NCBI GenBank assembly: GCA_020698575.1
Contig: CM036254.1
Coordinates: forward strand, 23,784,026 to 23,848,025
Length of the DNA stretch: 64,000 nucleotides
Direction of reading: 5' to 3'
Source of the DNA: Bostrychus sinensis
Lineage: Eukaryota; Chordata; Actinopteri; Gobiiformes; Eleotridae
A program made the translations under genes and the position numbers. Positions 13,601 through 26,601 of the stretch are shown piece after piece. The notes below the pieces were generated by a model. The model saw nothing but the letters and a program-made list of their open reading frames with translations. It did no database searches and was not told the origin of the DNA. Numbering within the stretch: position 1 is the first letter of the stretch; each line of letters opens with the position of its first letter.

Positions 13601-16600
13601 AACTGGAAATAGCTTTAGCTAATTATTTTGTTTACAACAATCTTCTACAATCTTCTTGCAGTATACTTTTGATAGAAAAATAGAACAAGTTTAATTTCAG
13701 AAAACATTGCCATTTAGGTTTTTGATGTGATACTAAATTCTCTAATCCATAAACTTGAATGATTAGGTCTACCTTCTAGTAACTAAACCTCGCTGGTATA
13801 GCCAAAGCTAAATGGTAATGTACAGTATGGTTTCCTTATTGGGACACTTTTGACAATCCAAATTTTCTTAAAACAATGTACTGACCTGCCACATACCATA
13901 CTGCTCTAATGGCAATATATCCTAACTTAGATTTATTACAGTATCCAGTGGAGTGAATGCATATATCTTGATGTACACTTGTAGATGGAGTGCAAGCATA
14001 CTGGATATTGCACAAGTTCATATTACAACATAACATCAGTGGCATAAATTATATATCTACTGCAGTCATGTGGGAATATAACTTTGCATACACTTAGCAT
14101 AATTGAGTTTATTGCACTTTGTCCCTCAGTAAAATGGACAACAAGCTTCAGAGGCGAACCCGCAGCACCTCCATGAAGGACAGACAAAACTCCAAGGCCC
14201 AGAACGACCGGACGAGCAGCATGGAGAGCGAGTGCTCCCCAGACTCACGCCTCATAGCACAGGTACAACAAATAAAAACATGACAGACTTTTTCAAATGT
14301 TGGCCTTGTACCACTGTATAACATGTTTTTCTGTTTTATCCACAGGTTCCCAGGAAGTCTGTGTATGACCAGCTCAACCAGATCCTCATTTCTGATGAAC
14401 GCTTACCAGAGTCCATCATACTCATCAACACTACAGAGTGGCAGGGACAGGTACAGTTTATTATATATTAAATGGTATAGTTTTACAGTGAGTCATTGAT
14501 TTTACATGGTCCTTTGCCATACATATGGAAGTGTTTACTACATTTTGGATGCTAAATAGGATAGGATGTGTACCATTGCAACAGGCGTCACATCTCAGTG
14601 ACAGTATTTAGATGTTCCTCATACATCTTTGCTTAGACTCTTGTGTCTAAGTACTCTTTTTAATTATATAGGACAAATTCCAGTTTGTTTGTTTTGCCAG
14701 TGCATTTGTTTCAGCAAGTGACATCAATTTGAGAAGAACATTTAGTATTTTTTCTACATATATATAATTGTAGTACATCTCAAGGGCTTAGACTGTATAC
14801 ACAATGTATATTTAAAAAAAAAATAAGTAAAAAGGGCTACTTTATGCATAGGCCTTTAGTCTATGCATGCTATATTATTTTCTTTAGTGTCTTACTGTAC
14901 ATGCACTGATTCACTGTTTGCCTCTCATGTGTGTCTCTGCAGTACGTAGCTGACTTGCTCCATGAACAGGGCCAGCCCATTGTGTCCACCTGCTCCGCTG
15001 CAGATGTCCAGGCTGCCTTCAACACCATTGTCACTCGCATCCAGAGATTGTGAGTGGTTCTCAGTGCTTACTTACATACACACATACAATACATATCATC
15101 AAATACCGCCCATCACCTGCCACTGGTTCAGCACTGTTTCTTCCTTGGACCACTTTTTATAGATACTGACCACTGCAGACAGGGAACGTCCCACAAGAGC
15201 TGCAGATTGAGAGATGCTCTGACTCAGTCTTCTTAGTCTCCCTCAAATCCTTACACTTGCCCATTTTTTCTCCTTCTAACATATCAACAAAATGTTCACT
15301 TGCACCAAATATATCCCACTCACTAACAGTTGTTATGATGAAAAGATAATCTGTTATTTATGCCACCTGTCAGTGGTCATAATTTCTATCATAGGTGTAT
15401 ACACATTCAATGAAGTTTGATCTTGCTGCTTGTTTATTTACACAAACTATAAGCAACTATATGTACAGTATATTGCTACATGCTGCCAGGAGTGGTCTCA
15501 GGGGCTATCACTCTTTCTGCAAAATCTCTCCACCAAAATATGCTCAATTTCCCTTAAAAAAGCTAAAACTCCGTTGGATCTATCGTCTTAGCTGTCTTCT
15601 TCTCTGAAAGTAGTGTCTGTGGGAGACAAGGCTTCGTCAGTCTGCTACACTGTCTCTGTCAAACCTGTTTTCACTTTAGTCCGGGCTAAAACTGTCAGTA
15701 TTTTTTTTCTACTCTTACAGACCTGCCCCACTGTCGACCAGTTTACTCGAGCTTCAGCCCAACACAAGTCTAATGCATACTTCATTAATGCTGTCATGTT
15801 ATAATCCAGTGAAAAGTTGTCAATAAGAAGATTTTGTTTTTTTGCTTTGGTGTTTTTCAAATATTTCTCAGCACATACCCCTTATCTAAGCAAAAAATGT
15901 TCAGGTCTTCTCTGTTATGCTCGCCTCCAGCTGAGCTAACACTGCCTACGTACTCAAAAGATTTACAAAGGTTTTTGACAGATACAGATGGAGAGATGAG
16001 GAGTACATGTAATAAGCAAAAAAATACTAGAGGCACTTGTGTTTGTATATGTTTATGTATAACCCTAAAATTGAAGAAAGAAAACTGACATTATTCTCAA
16101 ACATACAAGAACACATACATATTAAATGAGTTTCATAAATATAAATTCCTTTAACTTAATCTTAACTTTATTTTTTCAATCTCTAGCTGCAATTGCAATG
16201 CACAGACTCCACCAACAATGAAAGTGGCAGTGGCAGGTGACCAGAGCTACCTCAGTACGATATTGAGGTTCTTCGTGGAGCAGCTGGCCAATAAAACACC
16301 TGACTGGCTCACTTATATCCGCTTTCTGGTCGTCCCCATCGGTACGTCAACAAAGATTAATGTTAGAAACCGAACAGGTTTACAGATGTGAAAGAAGTAC
16401 TCCGAATCTGTACTTAAGTAAAAGGACTATTACTTCAAAATGTCACTCAAGTAGAAGTAACTGTGCTCAACAAAATTGTCACTTTAGTTAAAAAAAATAG
16501 TATTGAGAGCACAGTTTACTCATGTAGAAAGTCCTTACTGCTATTAACTTGATGAGTATTACTAATACTACAACTGCTTCTAGTCCAGTACTACTGCCTC

Positions 16601-19600
16601 TACTACTATTACTCCTGTTACTGCTACTACTACAACTCTATTACTACTAGTACTACCCACTTTGCCAACAACAATCAAAGATTACTTGAGTAAAATAAAA
16701 TGTTTTCCTCGCAAATGTACTTTTTTTTAAACTTTCTTTTATTATGTTTTAGTATTGAGTGTCACATATGTAGTGTAGAAGTACCTACTATGTTATTACC
16801 ACTTCTACAGCTACATGTAGTTTTACTCATTTTCCAATTTTTTTTTAAATAAAATGTTGCCTCAAAAATGTACTCAAGTGAAACATGTTTTCAATGTACT
16901 CAGAACGTTTACCCTAAAAAATGTACTCAAGTAAATTATTTGAGTAAAAGTATCTAGATACTTTCCACCTCTGCCAGTTTTTACACCTGAGTACATTCTT
17001 TATTTCTTTATTTCTTTTATTAACAATGCTTATGTGTCTCTTAGGTTCACATCCATTGGCCAAACACGTGGCTTCTTTCGACAGCAAGTTCAACAGTATC
17101 TTTATGGACACAGCATGGAGGGAGCTGTTCTGCAGGACAGAGCGGCCCGCTTCAGGTAGAAATACTCGGGGATCACTATGCTATCTGCTCTGCGAAGCTT
17201 GCTCTAATGGTCGGCCAATTGAACAGGAACAAATGGGGTCAGATCACGGGTCAGGAGTTAATAGATGGAAAGAAGACATTATCTCGTTTTGCAAGAGGCA
17301 GAAACCGGACAGCTTTGGGCCAGTGAACATCGCAGCAATGTTCCTCTTCCCTGTAATCTGTCAAGGCTGTCCAAATAACTCAAATGTAGGATGCTCCTAT
17401 TTTTGGAGAAAAGGACAAATAGCCCAAAGGATTCTGGCATTAAAATATTACCACCATTTTACTAGCCTGGTCAGCTATCTTTAATCATGTTTCTATTATA
17501 AAAAATTACTTTATATACTTTTGGGTCGACAACTAAATAAAGACCAAAAAATGCAATGTGAAAAACAGCCAACCAATCAGACCCAAATCTGAGCATTACA
17601 TAAAGAAGAGGGCCTTGAACCCATTTTTGACAGGTGTATGGAATAATGCTGAAACATACAAGGTGTAATGTTACAGTTACTGTTCATTACAAAATGCAAA
17701 GAATCCATTCAATAGTGTAGCCACCTTCTCCCTTCAAAACAATATAAAGTATTCTACATGCACACAGTGTTTTGACAACTCATCCATACTGATACTTCAA
17801 GTTTCTTCACAGTTAAGAAAGATGACATTTGCTGGATATTGGTCATTTCTTACTTTTTATTTTGTAAATTGTTATAAAAATAAAGAAATTAAGTAAAATT
17901 AAGTTCTTACTCTATAAAGCCAATTACTATATGCATTGCCCATATGTACCAGGGTGAATCTGTAAAATTCATGTAGTGCATTGTAAAACAGTGCTTGAAT
18001 CTTGATACTATAAATAGCTACAGACACACTTAGCCATAAGGAGAAGCAGGAGAAAATATTAATTCAGCCTTCACTGTCAGCCTGTTTTCACATGTCAGAT
18101 TACCCAGAATGTACACTGGGCTATATGTACTACACAAGTCATTTGCCTGGCACTTGATTTATCTTCTATCAATAGCTGCATGCACACAGGTTTAAGGGCA
18201 TTTTACAACACGCCTTCTCCTTATCCAGCGAGATGTAAATGATTAATGTGTTTTTTTCTAGCTATCGACGTAGATTTTACTCCTCACTTATGAAACTCAG
18301 CATTCGGGCTGAACGATTTAAAAGAAGAAAATCAATATAGATGTTTGTGCAAAAGTCTGTTTTTACATTAATTGTGTATTCATTAAAGCGCATTTATTTA
18401 TCCTCACTTTTTCCACACTAAAACTTTTGCCCAGTATTGTATCTTACTGTCAGTAACAGAATAAAATAAAATAAAAAAATCCATAAATAAAATAGCCAAT
18501 AACTGTTGCTCCTGCCATTTAAAAATTGTTTTTTTTAATATTAAAATAATTGTTCATTTGTTAATCACGCTGTCTGTTTCCAATTGCAGATAACATAGAT
18601 GTAGCCGGGCGAGTAGTGCAGTATCTCGCTGGAGCCAACGTGTCCCATCAGTTTCCCATCTCAGAGGCCATGCTCACCTACAAACAGAAGAGGTAAACCT
18701 GCTCTTAGGCACAATGCTACACTCTATATGTGTGTATGCATGTATGTTCTCGTATAAGCATGTCTGCCTTTTAATTATTGAGTTGATTACTGTTGATAAT
18801 GTTGCTTATTAATTGAGATTAACAGAAACCTTGATCATCTGTATTGTAGACATATTTACCATTAAATTAATCTACCATTAAGTTGAATTGAGGCCATATA
18901 GCACCACTATATAGGCACATCTCAATGATTTAGAATATTGTTTCAGTTGCTCACTTTAAAGAAAACACTTGTATAGATTCAGTACACACTGAAATATTTC
19001 TAGCATTTTATGATTATGATAATGTAATAGTTTGCAATATTCTGAGTTTAGGTCTCCCATTAACCTTTGTAATATACAGTATGGATTTCACTTTGAATTA
19101 AGTGACTGAAATAAATAAAATTTTCCGCAATATTCTAATTTACTCGCATGCACCTGTATTGTTCATTAGATACTGTATTATAAGCACATGTAGACTTGCA
19201 AACATTTTACACCACACTAGCCCCTCTTCCTACATTTGAAAATCTCTGCTGCTGCCATTCACATTAATGATTAGCAATAAGGCTAATTCAAAATCTGTAA
19301 ATCAAAAATAGTGGATGTATAGTTTGAAGGTACAAAGATTGTCCGTTAGGCATTTACTTAGTTGGAAAGGTGGTATGTAGTGAATTATTTTACCAAGATA
19401 TGTAGATAGCCAAGTTAGTTATGTTTAGCTTTAGCGTTTGTCTTAGACTGCAATATATTATTTTGAAATATAATATTGTATTGTTTTGCACTTTGCCTGT
19501 TAACAAATTGGCCAATCACAGTGTTACTGAGGAAGATCAAGAGCCATGGATTTATTTTAAATAGTTAAATCAATTCATCTCCAGTCATAAACATACTGCT

Positions 19601-22600
19601 ATTACTGCTTCTAACGAGAGATCCAGAGATGGCAACCCATGTTGCTTTTGCAGTATTAATCTCAGATATTGCACATTTTTAATATCATGTAACTCTGGTA
19701 TCTATCAAATCAGTTTAACATTACAGTCTGTGGTTGAGAGGCCTGTACATTGAGTCTCGGTTTAGAAACACATTTGCATGTACTTATAGGCATCTACAGT
19801 AACATGCAAACCAGCCATACTTTCACATGTTTCCGTAATGTGCATTAGTTCAGGTCCTGCTAGCAAAACACAAGTTCCTGGTAGCCATTAATTTGTTTTT
19901 GTTTTTTGTTTTTTTTGCAAATTTAAGTAGTGCTGTCTCATGCTGACAAAGTTTGGTTTTGACCTACTTTTCTCACCAACCCAAGATAAAGCAGACCATC
20001 GCCTTTCTAGCAATTTTTAAACCCAGCTAGTGGTCAGAAAGTACTCAGTGCAGCACACCTTTAACACTTTTGCATTCCTTCTTCCCCCTTTCCCTCTGAT
20101 TTGCATTCAAGGAAAAGAAGTTTGTATTTTGATTTTTACATCAGGTATCTAATTCAACTCCTGTTTTTTTCCTTATACTCTCCCACATTTGGCTTGAGCT
20201 CCTTGCCGTGTCTTAACATTTCCCTTCTCACAACTCAGTGCTCACTGTAACTTCACTTCTTCACACTCTGTCCTGGTGTGTCTTTGGTTTGTTGTGACTT
20301 TTTGAGTCTTACTTTGTTGTCTATGTTGTTGTTATTGCTGTGAAGTTTTTGCCTAACAACCTTCAAACAATCCCGAATGTTCTCTCTTTTGACTTGCAGT
20401 GGCTTGTTTACCTAACATTATTCACAACCCTTAAAATGCCTGATAATTAAGCGCATGAAGCCCTATTAAATGAATACTGGTCGCAGGTTTGAGATTTATT
20501 AAGTAGGGTTGTTTCCTGTATTTGTATATAATAAGTAAACTGCTTGTGGCAGATTTTCTATGTGCGCACATGCAGTGTGGACAAAGTTGTACAGGGTCAA
20601 AGAAGATGTTAACAGCTGTATAAGAGCAGTCTTTGGTGTTAGAGAAAGGTTTCATTATAATTACATCTTTCCTTTACAATTTATGAAAATGCTACATTCC
20701 ATTTATTGTGTTATTTGGGGTACTGCTGTACCTACTGTGTCTTTATTTTTCTGCCAGTCAGTTGTTTTTGCCTATGTGCTACTGCTCCTTCACATCAAGA
20801 AGAGCCAGCTTAGGTGGCTCTGTCATCTGTTTTCAATGCTAGTGGAAAGGTCTTGGGCAAGACCTTTTCTCTCAGTTGGGGTGGAAGCTTTTTGGGCAGA
20901 GGAAATGTCTGGGGAGAGGGCAGTGTGGGCATTCTTTCTTTAACTGCTGCACTCACAACTTGGCTCTGCATAAGTAGAAGATATTAGATGAATGTGGTGG
21001 GCATTAGGCAAAGCTTTTATAGCTGTTCACTTTGTCTCTGAGCTAGGACACTTTTCTAGACAGCATGTATGCACACAGTAAATAACTACTTACAAGTACC
21101 ATATACAGCCCTACTTCAAAAATCTTGATTCTTTTGTTCGGAGTGCTACTACTAACACTTGCTGCTTTAAGGATTAAAACGCCAGTCAAATAATATGCAA
21201 TAGTTGGACACACAATACTCGAGTGAAGACTATTTTCTTCAATACACATCTTTCTCTACAATGACATAGAGGGAGATTGATTTTTTTCTGAGCTAGAGTC
21301 GGAGCCTGGAGTGTTTACGTTTCTTCTTCTGTTTGCCGTGGGTGGTCCCAGATCTACAGATGATGAAATGGTTGCAAAGTACCACTTGGCTTTTGACTCG
21401 CAGTAGAACACAGTGGGAAAAATGCAAGACAAGGAGAAAATAAAAAAAATATTAAAAAGCTTTTGTGGTTTGCTGGTTAACCCCCTTTTCTGCCTTTTAA
21501 GTAATACTAGATACTACCATGACCATTACATTCTGGCAATTTAACAACCCTAATTTGCAAAAATATCATGTTGTTTTGGTTGTAAGGAGCAGTTTTCTCA
21601 TTCATCTCATTTTGACCTCCCCAAAAGATGACCCCATTCTCACCAAGCCTGTCATGTGCCATTGCGATGGGACATGGTGAAGCCCATACCAAAACCATGT
21701 CTCCTCCAGGACCATTGACTCTCTGTGTGCACTTCTGAAAGTGTTCAAATATTAGAAATTAATTTAAAAGACACACTTACAACATCTCTGCTTTGTGTTC
21801 ACAGCCCGGATGAAGACTCCTGTCAGAAATTTGTGCCATTTATTGGAGTAAGAGGAAATATCTAATAAAAAAGTAATGCAAAAATTTGTCTTTGGGTTTT
21901 AAGTAATGGTTATTTTGTTTTGCAGGTTGTGAAAGTAGGAATTGTGGAGCAAAGTCTGTCAACGTCAGGTAGGAAATTGTGTCATCGTGAGGGCACACTA
22001 TCATACTGTATTAAGTGTTTTTTTTTATATAGTTTAATTTGAAGATGACTGATTAAGCCCCTTAACAGTTATATCAGGCAGTAATTTTGAGCTCTGTCTT
22101 GGGCTGAAAAATTAATTAAAATCCTTTAAGTGAAATAATCTTACCATGTCGATTGTAATCATGTAGATGGATGAGATACACACACTTTCATTTGTAAAAA
22201 TATCCTGGTTTATCAAATTCACAGGACAAACAAGGGTTGCATAAATGCTAGTTAAATAATACAATGTCGATAAACAGCTAAACCATTTGAAGAATCAGCG
22301 CGGCTCGGAAATTGGTGTTTGACATATTTTAGGTCCTTCATAAATGGCAATAAAGAGGTTAGCGCTCCGGCTTCTTTAGATTTCCTTAACTTTGAAAACA
22401 GACAGATGAGCTTTATTAGAACCTGGCCCTGTTATTATGTAGTGTGTGTAACTGCTTTTATTTTGCATTTGCAGTGGATTCAGATGACGCAATGGGCGGC
22501 AACACGAGCATCCTGTCCTCCCCGACGCCCCCAACGGCTGGCCCGTATGGGAAGGAGATCGGTGGTACCCCACCCCAGTCCCCCTCCGTCTCCACTGCCC

Positions 22601-25095
22601 TGTCTGGAGCTGGGTATGGCATTGTATACGGGATTAGATCTTATTTTGTGACGCCATTTTTTTCCATCAAGCACTGTAGGACAGGACAGTGGAATATACC
22701 AAATAGGGCAGAGAAATCAAAACAGTGCTGTACCATTTGCCTATATTCTTTTTATACTGTTTATTGCTGCAGGACATACCAAGACCCTATTTTCTAAAGG
22801 GAACAACTAAAAGAAATTCAACTTCAGCAGCACTTGTATAGCTTAGAAGCAATTATCACTGGCTATCGTGATGTCTCCAATTTTTTGTCACAATCTTGTT
22901 TTTAATATTACACTATGGCCTTTCTATTACAGCTCTCCGTGCTCAGGCAGTGAGGTGATGGGGCTACAGGTGGACTACTGGACATGGCAGGGTCCCGAGA
23001 AGAAGAAGGAGGGAGAGAAGAGGGATGTTGGGCTGAAAAACACCCTTAAGAGTAACTTTAGGTCCCTGCAGGTGAGCCGTCTCCCCTGTGGAGGAGAGCT
23101 GACCCCGCCTCCCAGCATGGCAATGACTGTCGTCACCAAGGAGAAGAACAAGAAAGGTATGCTCACACACAGAGGCAGGAAATTAGAGTCAAATTACATT
23201 TTACAGCTGTCAGAAGCACTGTGGGGAGAATATAGATGTGGTGTTACTCATGTTAATCGGGGAAAATATACGTTCAAAGTACTGATGTACTGACTGATAT
23301 AAGAAAATATGGCACATTATACAACTCACTTACATATGAGCTGCTAACCAATGACAGTATGAATCTTATTTTCTTTTGGCCTCTCATTACCGGGTTCACC
23401 ACAGGAAATCATTTGCCTTCTAATGTGCAGTGATTTGCCTAATGATCTGGCAAAGGTTTTACACCAGATACCCTTCCTGACACAAACCTCTCTGTTTATC
23501 CACGCATGGGACTGACACAAAGAATAAAGTGGCTTGTGGCCCCTTGTGGCTAGATTTGTTTTCTACTCTATGCAAATACTCAGTCAGAGCAATGGCCTGT
23601 GTCTTTTAGAGGCATTATGATGAACAATTTTTAAATTTTTCTAAACTATCAAGACAATAATAAAAAACTAAACCATTTGCAAGAAAAAAAATATCTGATA
23701 AGATCAAGATTAAAGCTAAATTAAATCAGTGTTGTTTGTTAATATCTCTGCCCTGTTTCCGCTCTCCTTCTCAGTGATTTTCCTCAGTAAGAAGCCCAAG
23801 GAGAAAGAGCTGGACTCTAAGAGCCAAGTGATTGATGGTATCAGCCGCTTGATCTGCACAGCCAAGCACCAGCACACTATGTTGAGAGGTAATGTGGAGC
23901 TGTACTGCCATCTGGTGGTTATATAAGGAGTTGTTTTTATATTTTTAATGTGACCTAGAAAACGGTCATTTAGAAACTGAAGAGGCCAGAACTCATACTT
24001 TTGGTGACTTAGAAATCTTTTGATCAAGAAAAATCACTTTCAGTCTAATGTTTTCAAATGAGATCCAGTGGTGGTGTAGTGTCCCCGGTTAATAGTCCGT
24101 CTCAAACTGATGGTTTACTTGCCCTTTATTGAAACCTTGAACAGGGCACCTTGGTGAACTACAAAAGAACACCAGGAATACAGTTAGTAATCTCATACAT
24201 ATTATTCACCTGTTTTTTAAAACCTACTTTAATGTCTATTTAATAACCTTTGCCATGAATTGGATTGACAATAAATGAAATCCTTCCTTTTTATCCTTAG
24301 CCAACATAAGATAAACTCTAAATCGACCACTATGTACAATAGTATTTTATCTATAAACAAATGAGCTTTTATATATCTAACACTAAGGTAGTGAGATACA
24401 CATAGCAAGTAAAAATACTGAATAACATGACAATTTTATCTCAAAATGTAGGACTTGACAATTGTTAAAATAGTAGCTTTGCAGAATGCACCTGATTAAG
24501 TCACGGGACATATTGTGATCCCACTCACAAACAGTGAAACTGAAATTTACATAATATGCTGAGATTTATTTTAAAATCTTACTTCAGTTATGTTTATCAA
24601 AATGTATTAAAATAAAATATGCTTTATGTTTTAGAGAATGTACTCAACACATATTATTTAGGTAAATGTACTTAAGAAAATGAAACTAGTTTCTGATCGC
24701 AGGCCTCTTTAATACAAACACTGAAAATAGCTATAAAACAATAGCCAGATTAGTGAGGTGAACAGTGAGGGTAACACTACACCTTGCTGTCATTGGCTTT
24801 TACAATAAGAGCATTAGGAATTTGGATCTTGACAGAACCACAATGAAAGCAGCCAAAAAACACAAACACAGTAGGATCTTGACAGAAATCCAGCGTCAGT
24901 CTGAATAGTTGCACCCTACATTCTTACACATAGATAATGCACTTGTCTGTTATATAATCAAAATATTGTTCTGTTTCAGTCACGATTGACGGAGTGGAGT
25001 GGAATGATGTGAAGTTTTTCCAGCTCGCTGCCCAGTGGCCGACACACGTCAAGCACTTCCCAGTGGGAATCTTCGGTTACTCCAAACCTGTGTGA
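1657..25095 (+). CDS. pacs1: PACS-family phosphofurin acidic cluster sorting protein, 3' 20 coding exons (5' partial)
   Basis: Cytosolic adaptor that links acidic-cluster cargo to AP-1/COPI for TGN-endosome sorting. Exons: 1657-1819, 4234-4325, 4976-5056, 5388-5447, 9165-9316, 9832-9925, 11081-11164, 13267-13394, 14130-14262, 14346-14450, 14943-15049, 16187-16341, 17045-17155, 18590-18692, 21805-21847, 21926-21968, 22475-22613, 22933-23156, 23775-23888, 24980-25095. All are GT-AG and all phases join, giving 748 codons plus TGA. Visible in the partial protein: FSLSSQPIDHED near residue 41, acidic serine cluster YSSEQEASDD near 72-81 (the CK2-regulated region in PACS1), basic KPKKARRK near 95-102, KPFFEGM-SSSQTEIGS near 183-200, and the PACS C-terminal domain from about 329 to the end, with CNCN, DWLTYIRFL, VKVGIVE, LQVDYW, VVTKEKNKK and EWNDVKFF. 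The N-terminal furin-binding region is off-window. Residues mix PACS1-like (FLSKKPKEKE, HVKHFPVG) and PACS2-like (DHEDGSGQAG, DSDDA) states, so the paralog is uncertain; see findings. The family call is secure. Confidence 0.95.
1968..2440. mobile_element. non-autonomous DNA transposon, TIR CAGGGTAGC
   Basis: Left end CAGGGTAGCCCCA and right end AGCTACCCTG are inverted. AATTA directly abuts both ends (1963-1967 and 2441-2445), a possible 5-bp target duplication. The interior is AT-rich with a short GAAA microsatellite near 2185. CAGGG ends resemble hAT-type MITEs, though hAT duplications are normally 8 bp. Confidence 0.6.
3728..3750. repeat. (TTTA)n microsatellite
   Basis: About five tandem TTTA units in a PACS intron. 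Confidence 0.9.
3823..3852 (-). mobile_element. hAT-like end fragment
   Basis: The minus strand reads TAGTGGTTCTCAACTAG then GGGCCC, resembling the CAGTGGTTCTCAAC terminal repeat of hAT-type elements. No partner end was found. Confidence 0.4.
7735..7960 (+). promoter_or_regulatory. GC-rich patch with TATA-like box inside a PACS intron
   Basis: GGGCCGCAGCTCTATAAATAC, then (AGG)n and C/T-rich sequence, stands out in an AT-rich 3.7 kb intron. It could be an alternative promoter or enhancer. No downstream spliceable first exon was established. Confidence 0.3.
8295..8794 (+). pseudogene. internally deleted Tc1-type transposon with transposase 3' remnant
   Basis: TA-flanked inverted ends (AACCAGAAGTTTACATACA left; the inverted AACCACAAGTTTACTTAGA right), each followed by the shared GTATAAAAAGACACA. 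The interior, about 8395-8580, still reads as the C-terminus of a Tc1 transposase (WAELKR, RRPTNLTQLHQFCQDEW, KLVEGFPK) but carries stops and lacks the catalytic core. It is a dead, non-autonomous copy of about 500 bp in a PACS intron. Confidence 0.88.
9577..9700. mobile_element. degraded hAT-like fragment (GGTGGAAAGTAACTAAATAC end)
   Basis: Resembles the end of the teleost repeat that is better preserved at 16383-16973; AT-rich and decayed, right end not clear. Confidence 0.4.
12073..12909 (+). repeat. dispersed teleost repeat, copy 1, split by a Harbinger insertion
   Basis: Flanks 12073-12102 (GGTCCACCACAAATCATTTGCC) and 12805-12909 (TTTTACACCAGATGCCCTCC ... CTTGTGACCCCTTGTGGCTG) align in the same order with 23395-23565. 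The family name is not known to me. Confidence 0.75.
12103..12770 (+). mobile_element. PIF/Harbinger-type element with decayed transposase N-terminal fragment
   Basis: Ends GGGCCAGATTTATCAAAG and inverted GGGCCATATTTACTAAG, flanked by ATA on both sides (3 bp, as for Harbinger). An ORF at 12274-12555 includes RRVRVFATRADLFAITDE, which resembles the start of Harbinger transposases. There is no DDE domain, so it is non-autonomous, 668 bp. Confidence 0.72.
16383..16973. mobile_element. hAT-type non-autonomous element (TACTCAAGTA-rich)
   Basis: Left CAGATGTGAAAGAAGTACTC and right CTTTCCACCTCTG are imperfect inverted ends. The interior has many GTACTTAAGTA / TACTCAAGTA / TTACTACTAC motifs, characteristic of a very common teleost hAT-derived repeat. 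Lies in the PACS intron between exons at 16341 and 17045. Confidence 0.7.
18693..21804 (+). other. large PACS intron with no recognised exon
   Basis: Beyond the MITE at 18912-19156 I see no coding exon. ORFs at 20560-20943 and 21043-21249 have no recognisable protein features. Confidence 0.55.
18912..19156. mobile_element. Tc1/mariner-type MITE (GCATCTCAA...TTAGAATATT)
   Basis: TA-flanked. The left end AGGCACATCTCAATGATTTA and the reverse complement of the right end (CAGGTGCATGCGAGTAAATTA) both run into GAATATTG. The inverted arms continue for about 85 bp. No coding sequence. Confidence 0.75.
23395..23565 (+). repeat. dispersed teleost repeat, copy 2 (uninterrupted)
   Basis: Same order of blocks as 12073-12909 without the inserted element: TTCACCACAGGAAATCATTT, TTTTACACCAGATACCCTTCC, GGGACTGACACAAAGAATA, GTGGCCCCTTGTGGCT. 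Confidence 0.75.
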
Positions 25096-26601
25096 CCGCC
25101 GCACTTGTCTCTCCCTGAGGCTCAATTGAGGAAAAGGTCCCGGCAGTACTAGTTTTCCTGTGGAAATCTTAACTGACTCAAACCACAAGCTACATGTTGT
25201 CAATTTGATGTTTTTGATGTTGTTGGGTGATGATATTGTTTTTTACACACTACAAAAACAATTTTGTAATATTTGTGCTATGGCCTCAGAGGTATTCTGA
25301 GGTTTTTGACAAATTGCCACATTTCGATAATGGCAGCTGTGTTTGCACTTTGTTTTGTTAACATTTATTATTTCTGTGAAATCCTACATTTATTGTTACT
25401 CTATAGACATGGAGGAGTGTGACGGTGATGTGCAGTGGCGTGCGTGCGATTGTTGAATTGAAATGTGCTTGTGTTTGTCGTTGAAAGTTGGAAAATTGCT
25501 GTGAATTTAGTTGGATCCTTCTTTCTTTCCTCAAGCTCAGTGCTCAGTTTTCCTACTCGTCCCTTTACTTTGTCAAATTTTTTTATAGAAAAGAAGTTCT
25601 TATTGCCTCCTATTGCTTAAAGCACACTGTGTACCTAACAATTAACAACAGCTAAGGCTAGATATTTTTGAAGGTAGCTATTATGAATGTAGCTATGAAT
25701 TATTCACCACATGTAAACAGTTCATTGTGACTTTTTGTATTGGTGTTTATGTACCTATAGACTGTACAGAGACACCTTTAGTAGAAGCAGGGTATACCAC
25801 ACACTTAGCATATTTCAGTTCCTGTTAGCTTAATGCCAAAAGTAGTTGTTGATGTTACAACTAACCCAATTTTACCTGTTACATAAAAGGCCACTATTTG
25901 TTTCACTTGTACTGACCTTATTTACATACTGACTATATCCAGTAATTGCAGTAACTTAACCCCAAATTGCTTAAGATGTGCAGTGATGTGCCAAAGTTTT
26001 ACCACCAGAGCTTGTAGTATTTTGAACTGTGGCCATTGTTGAGATCAGTATTGCTGTTACTGAGTGTTCAGTAGATGAATTTTACAGGTTAGTGCTCCAC
26101 ATTTGGCTATATAAAAACACACATTTAGTATTAATAGTAACAAGTATGCTTATCCTAAACAAGCATTGTGTCCTTTTTAACCACAGTTGGACAATAGTAA
26201 CTTGAAACGTACAGTACTTATCTCAGTATTGTTAGTAGGAACGCTTGAATGAGTTTTGTAAAATGTTTTGACCGCAATGCAAAAGTATTGAGTTGAAATT
26301 TGTGTATGAGTTTTGCCACATGTCCAGGTCACTGCCTATGTTTGTGTCTGTGTTGGTGTGCTCAGTGTTCGATGGTACTCCCTGAATAGTGTTAAACGTG
26401 AAACTTTTCGCAATAGGAAAAACCTTTCGACAAAGGGCCTTTCTGTATGAGTTTGTTGTTGCTTTTTATATAAAGTGAAGAGCTTTGATAGGCTGGCTTT
26501 TTTAGTATTGTATATAAGATTATACAAGAAGTAATATTGTGAATTGCAAATCCCCCCTTTTTCCACTAAAGTCAAAAGCACAAATAGCTTACCTTTATTT
26601 C

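Noticed and set aside
15613..15860. Possible extra PACS exon after a pyrimidine-rich tract ending ACAG at 15720
   Set aside because: The frames do not continue the PACS protein and the flanking exons at 15049 and 16187 join directly in phase (TT|C giving Phe before CNCN).
17026..17484. 152-codon plus-strand ORF
   Set aside because: Its first part is the real PACS exon 17045-17155; the rest is simple read-through past the GTAGAA donor, and the phase-matched next exon is at 18590.
22319..22797. Overlapping 110- and 117-codon ORFs
   Set aside because: Only 22475-22613, in the frame giving DSDDAMGGN, is PACS coding sequence; the remainder is intron.
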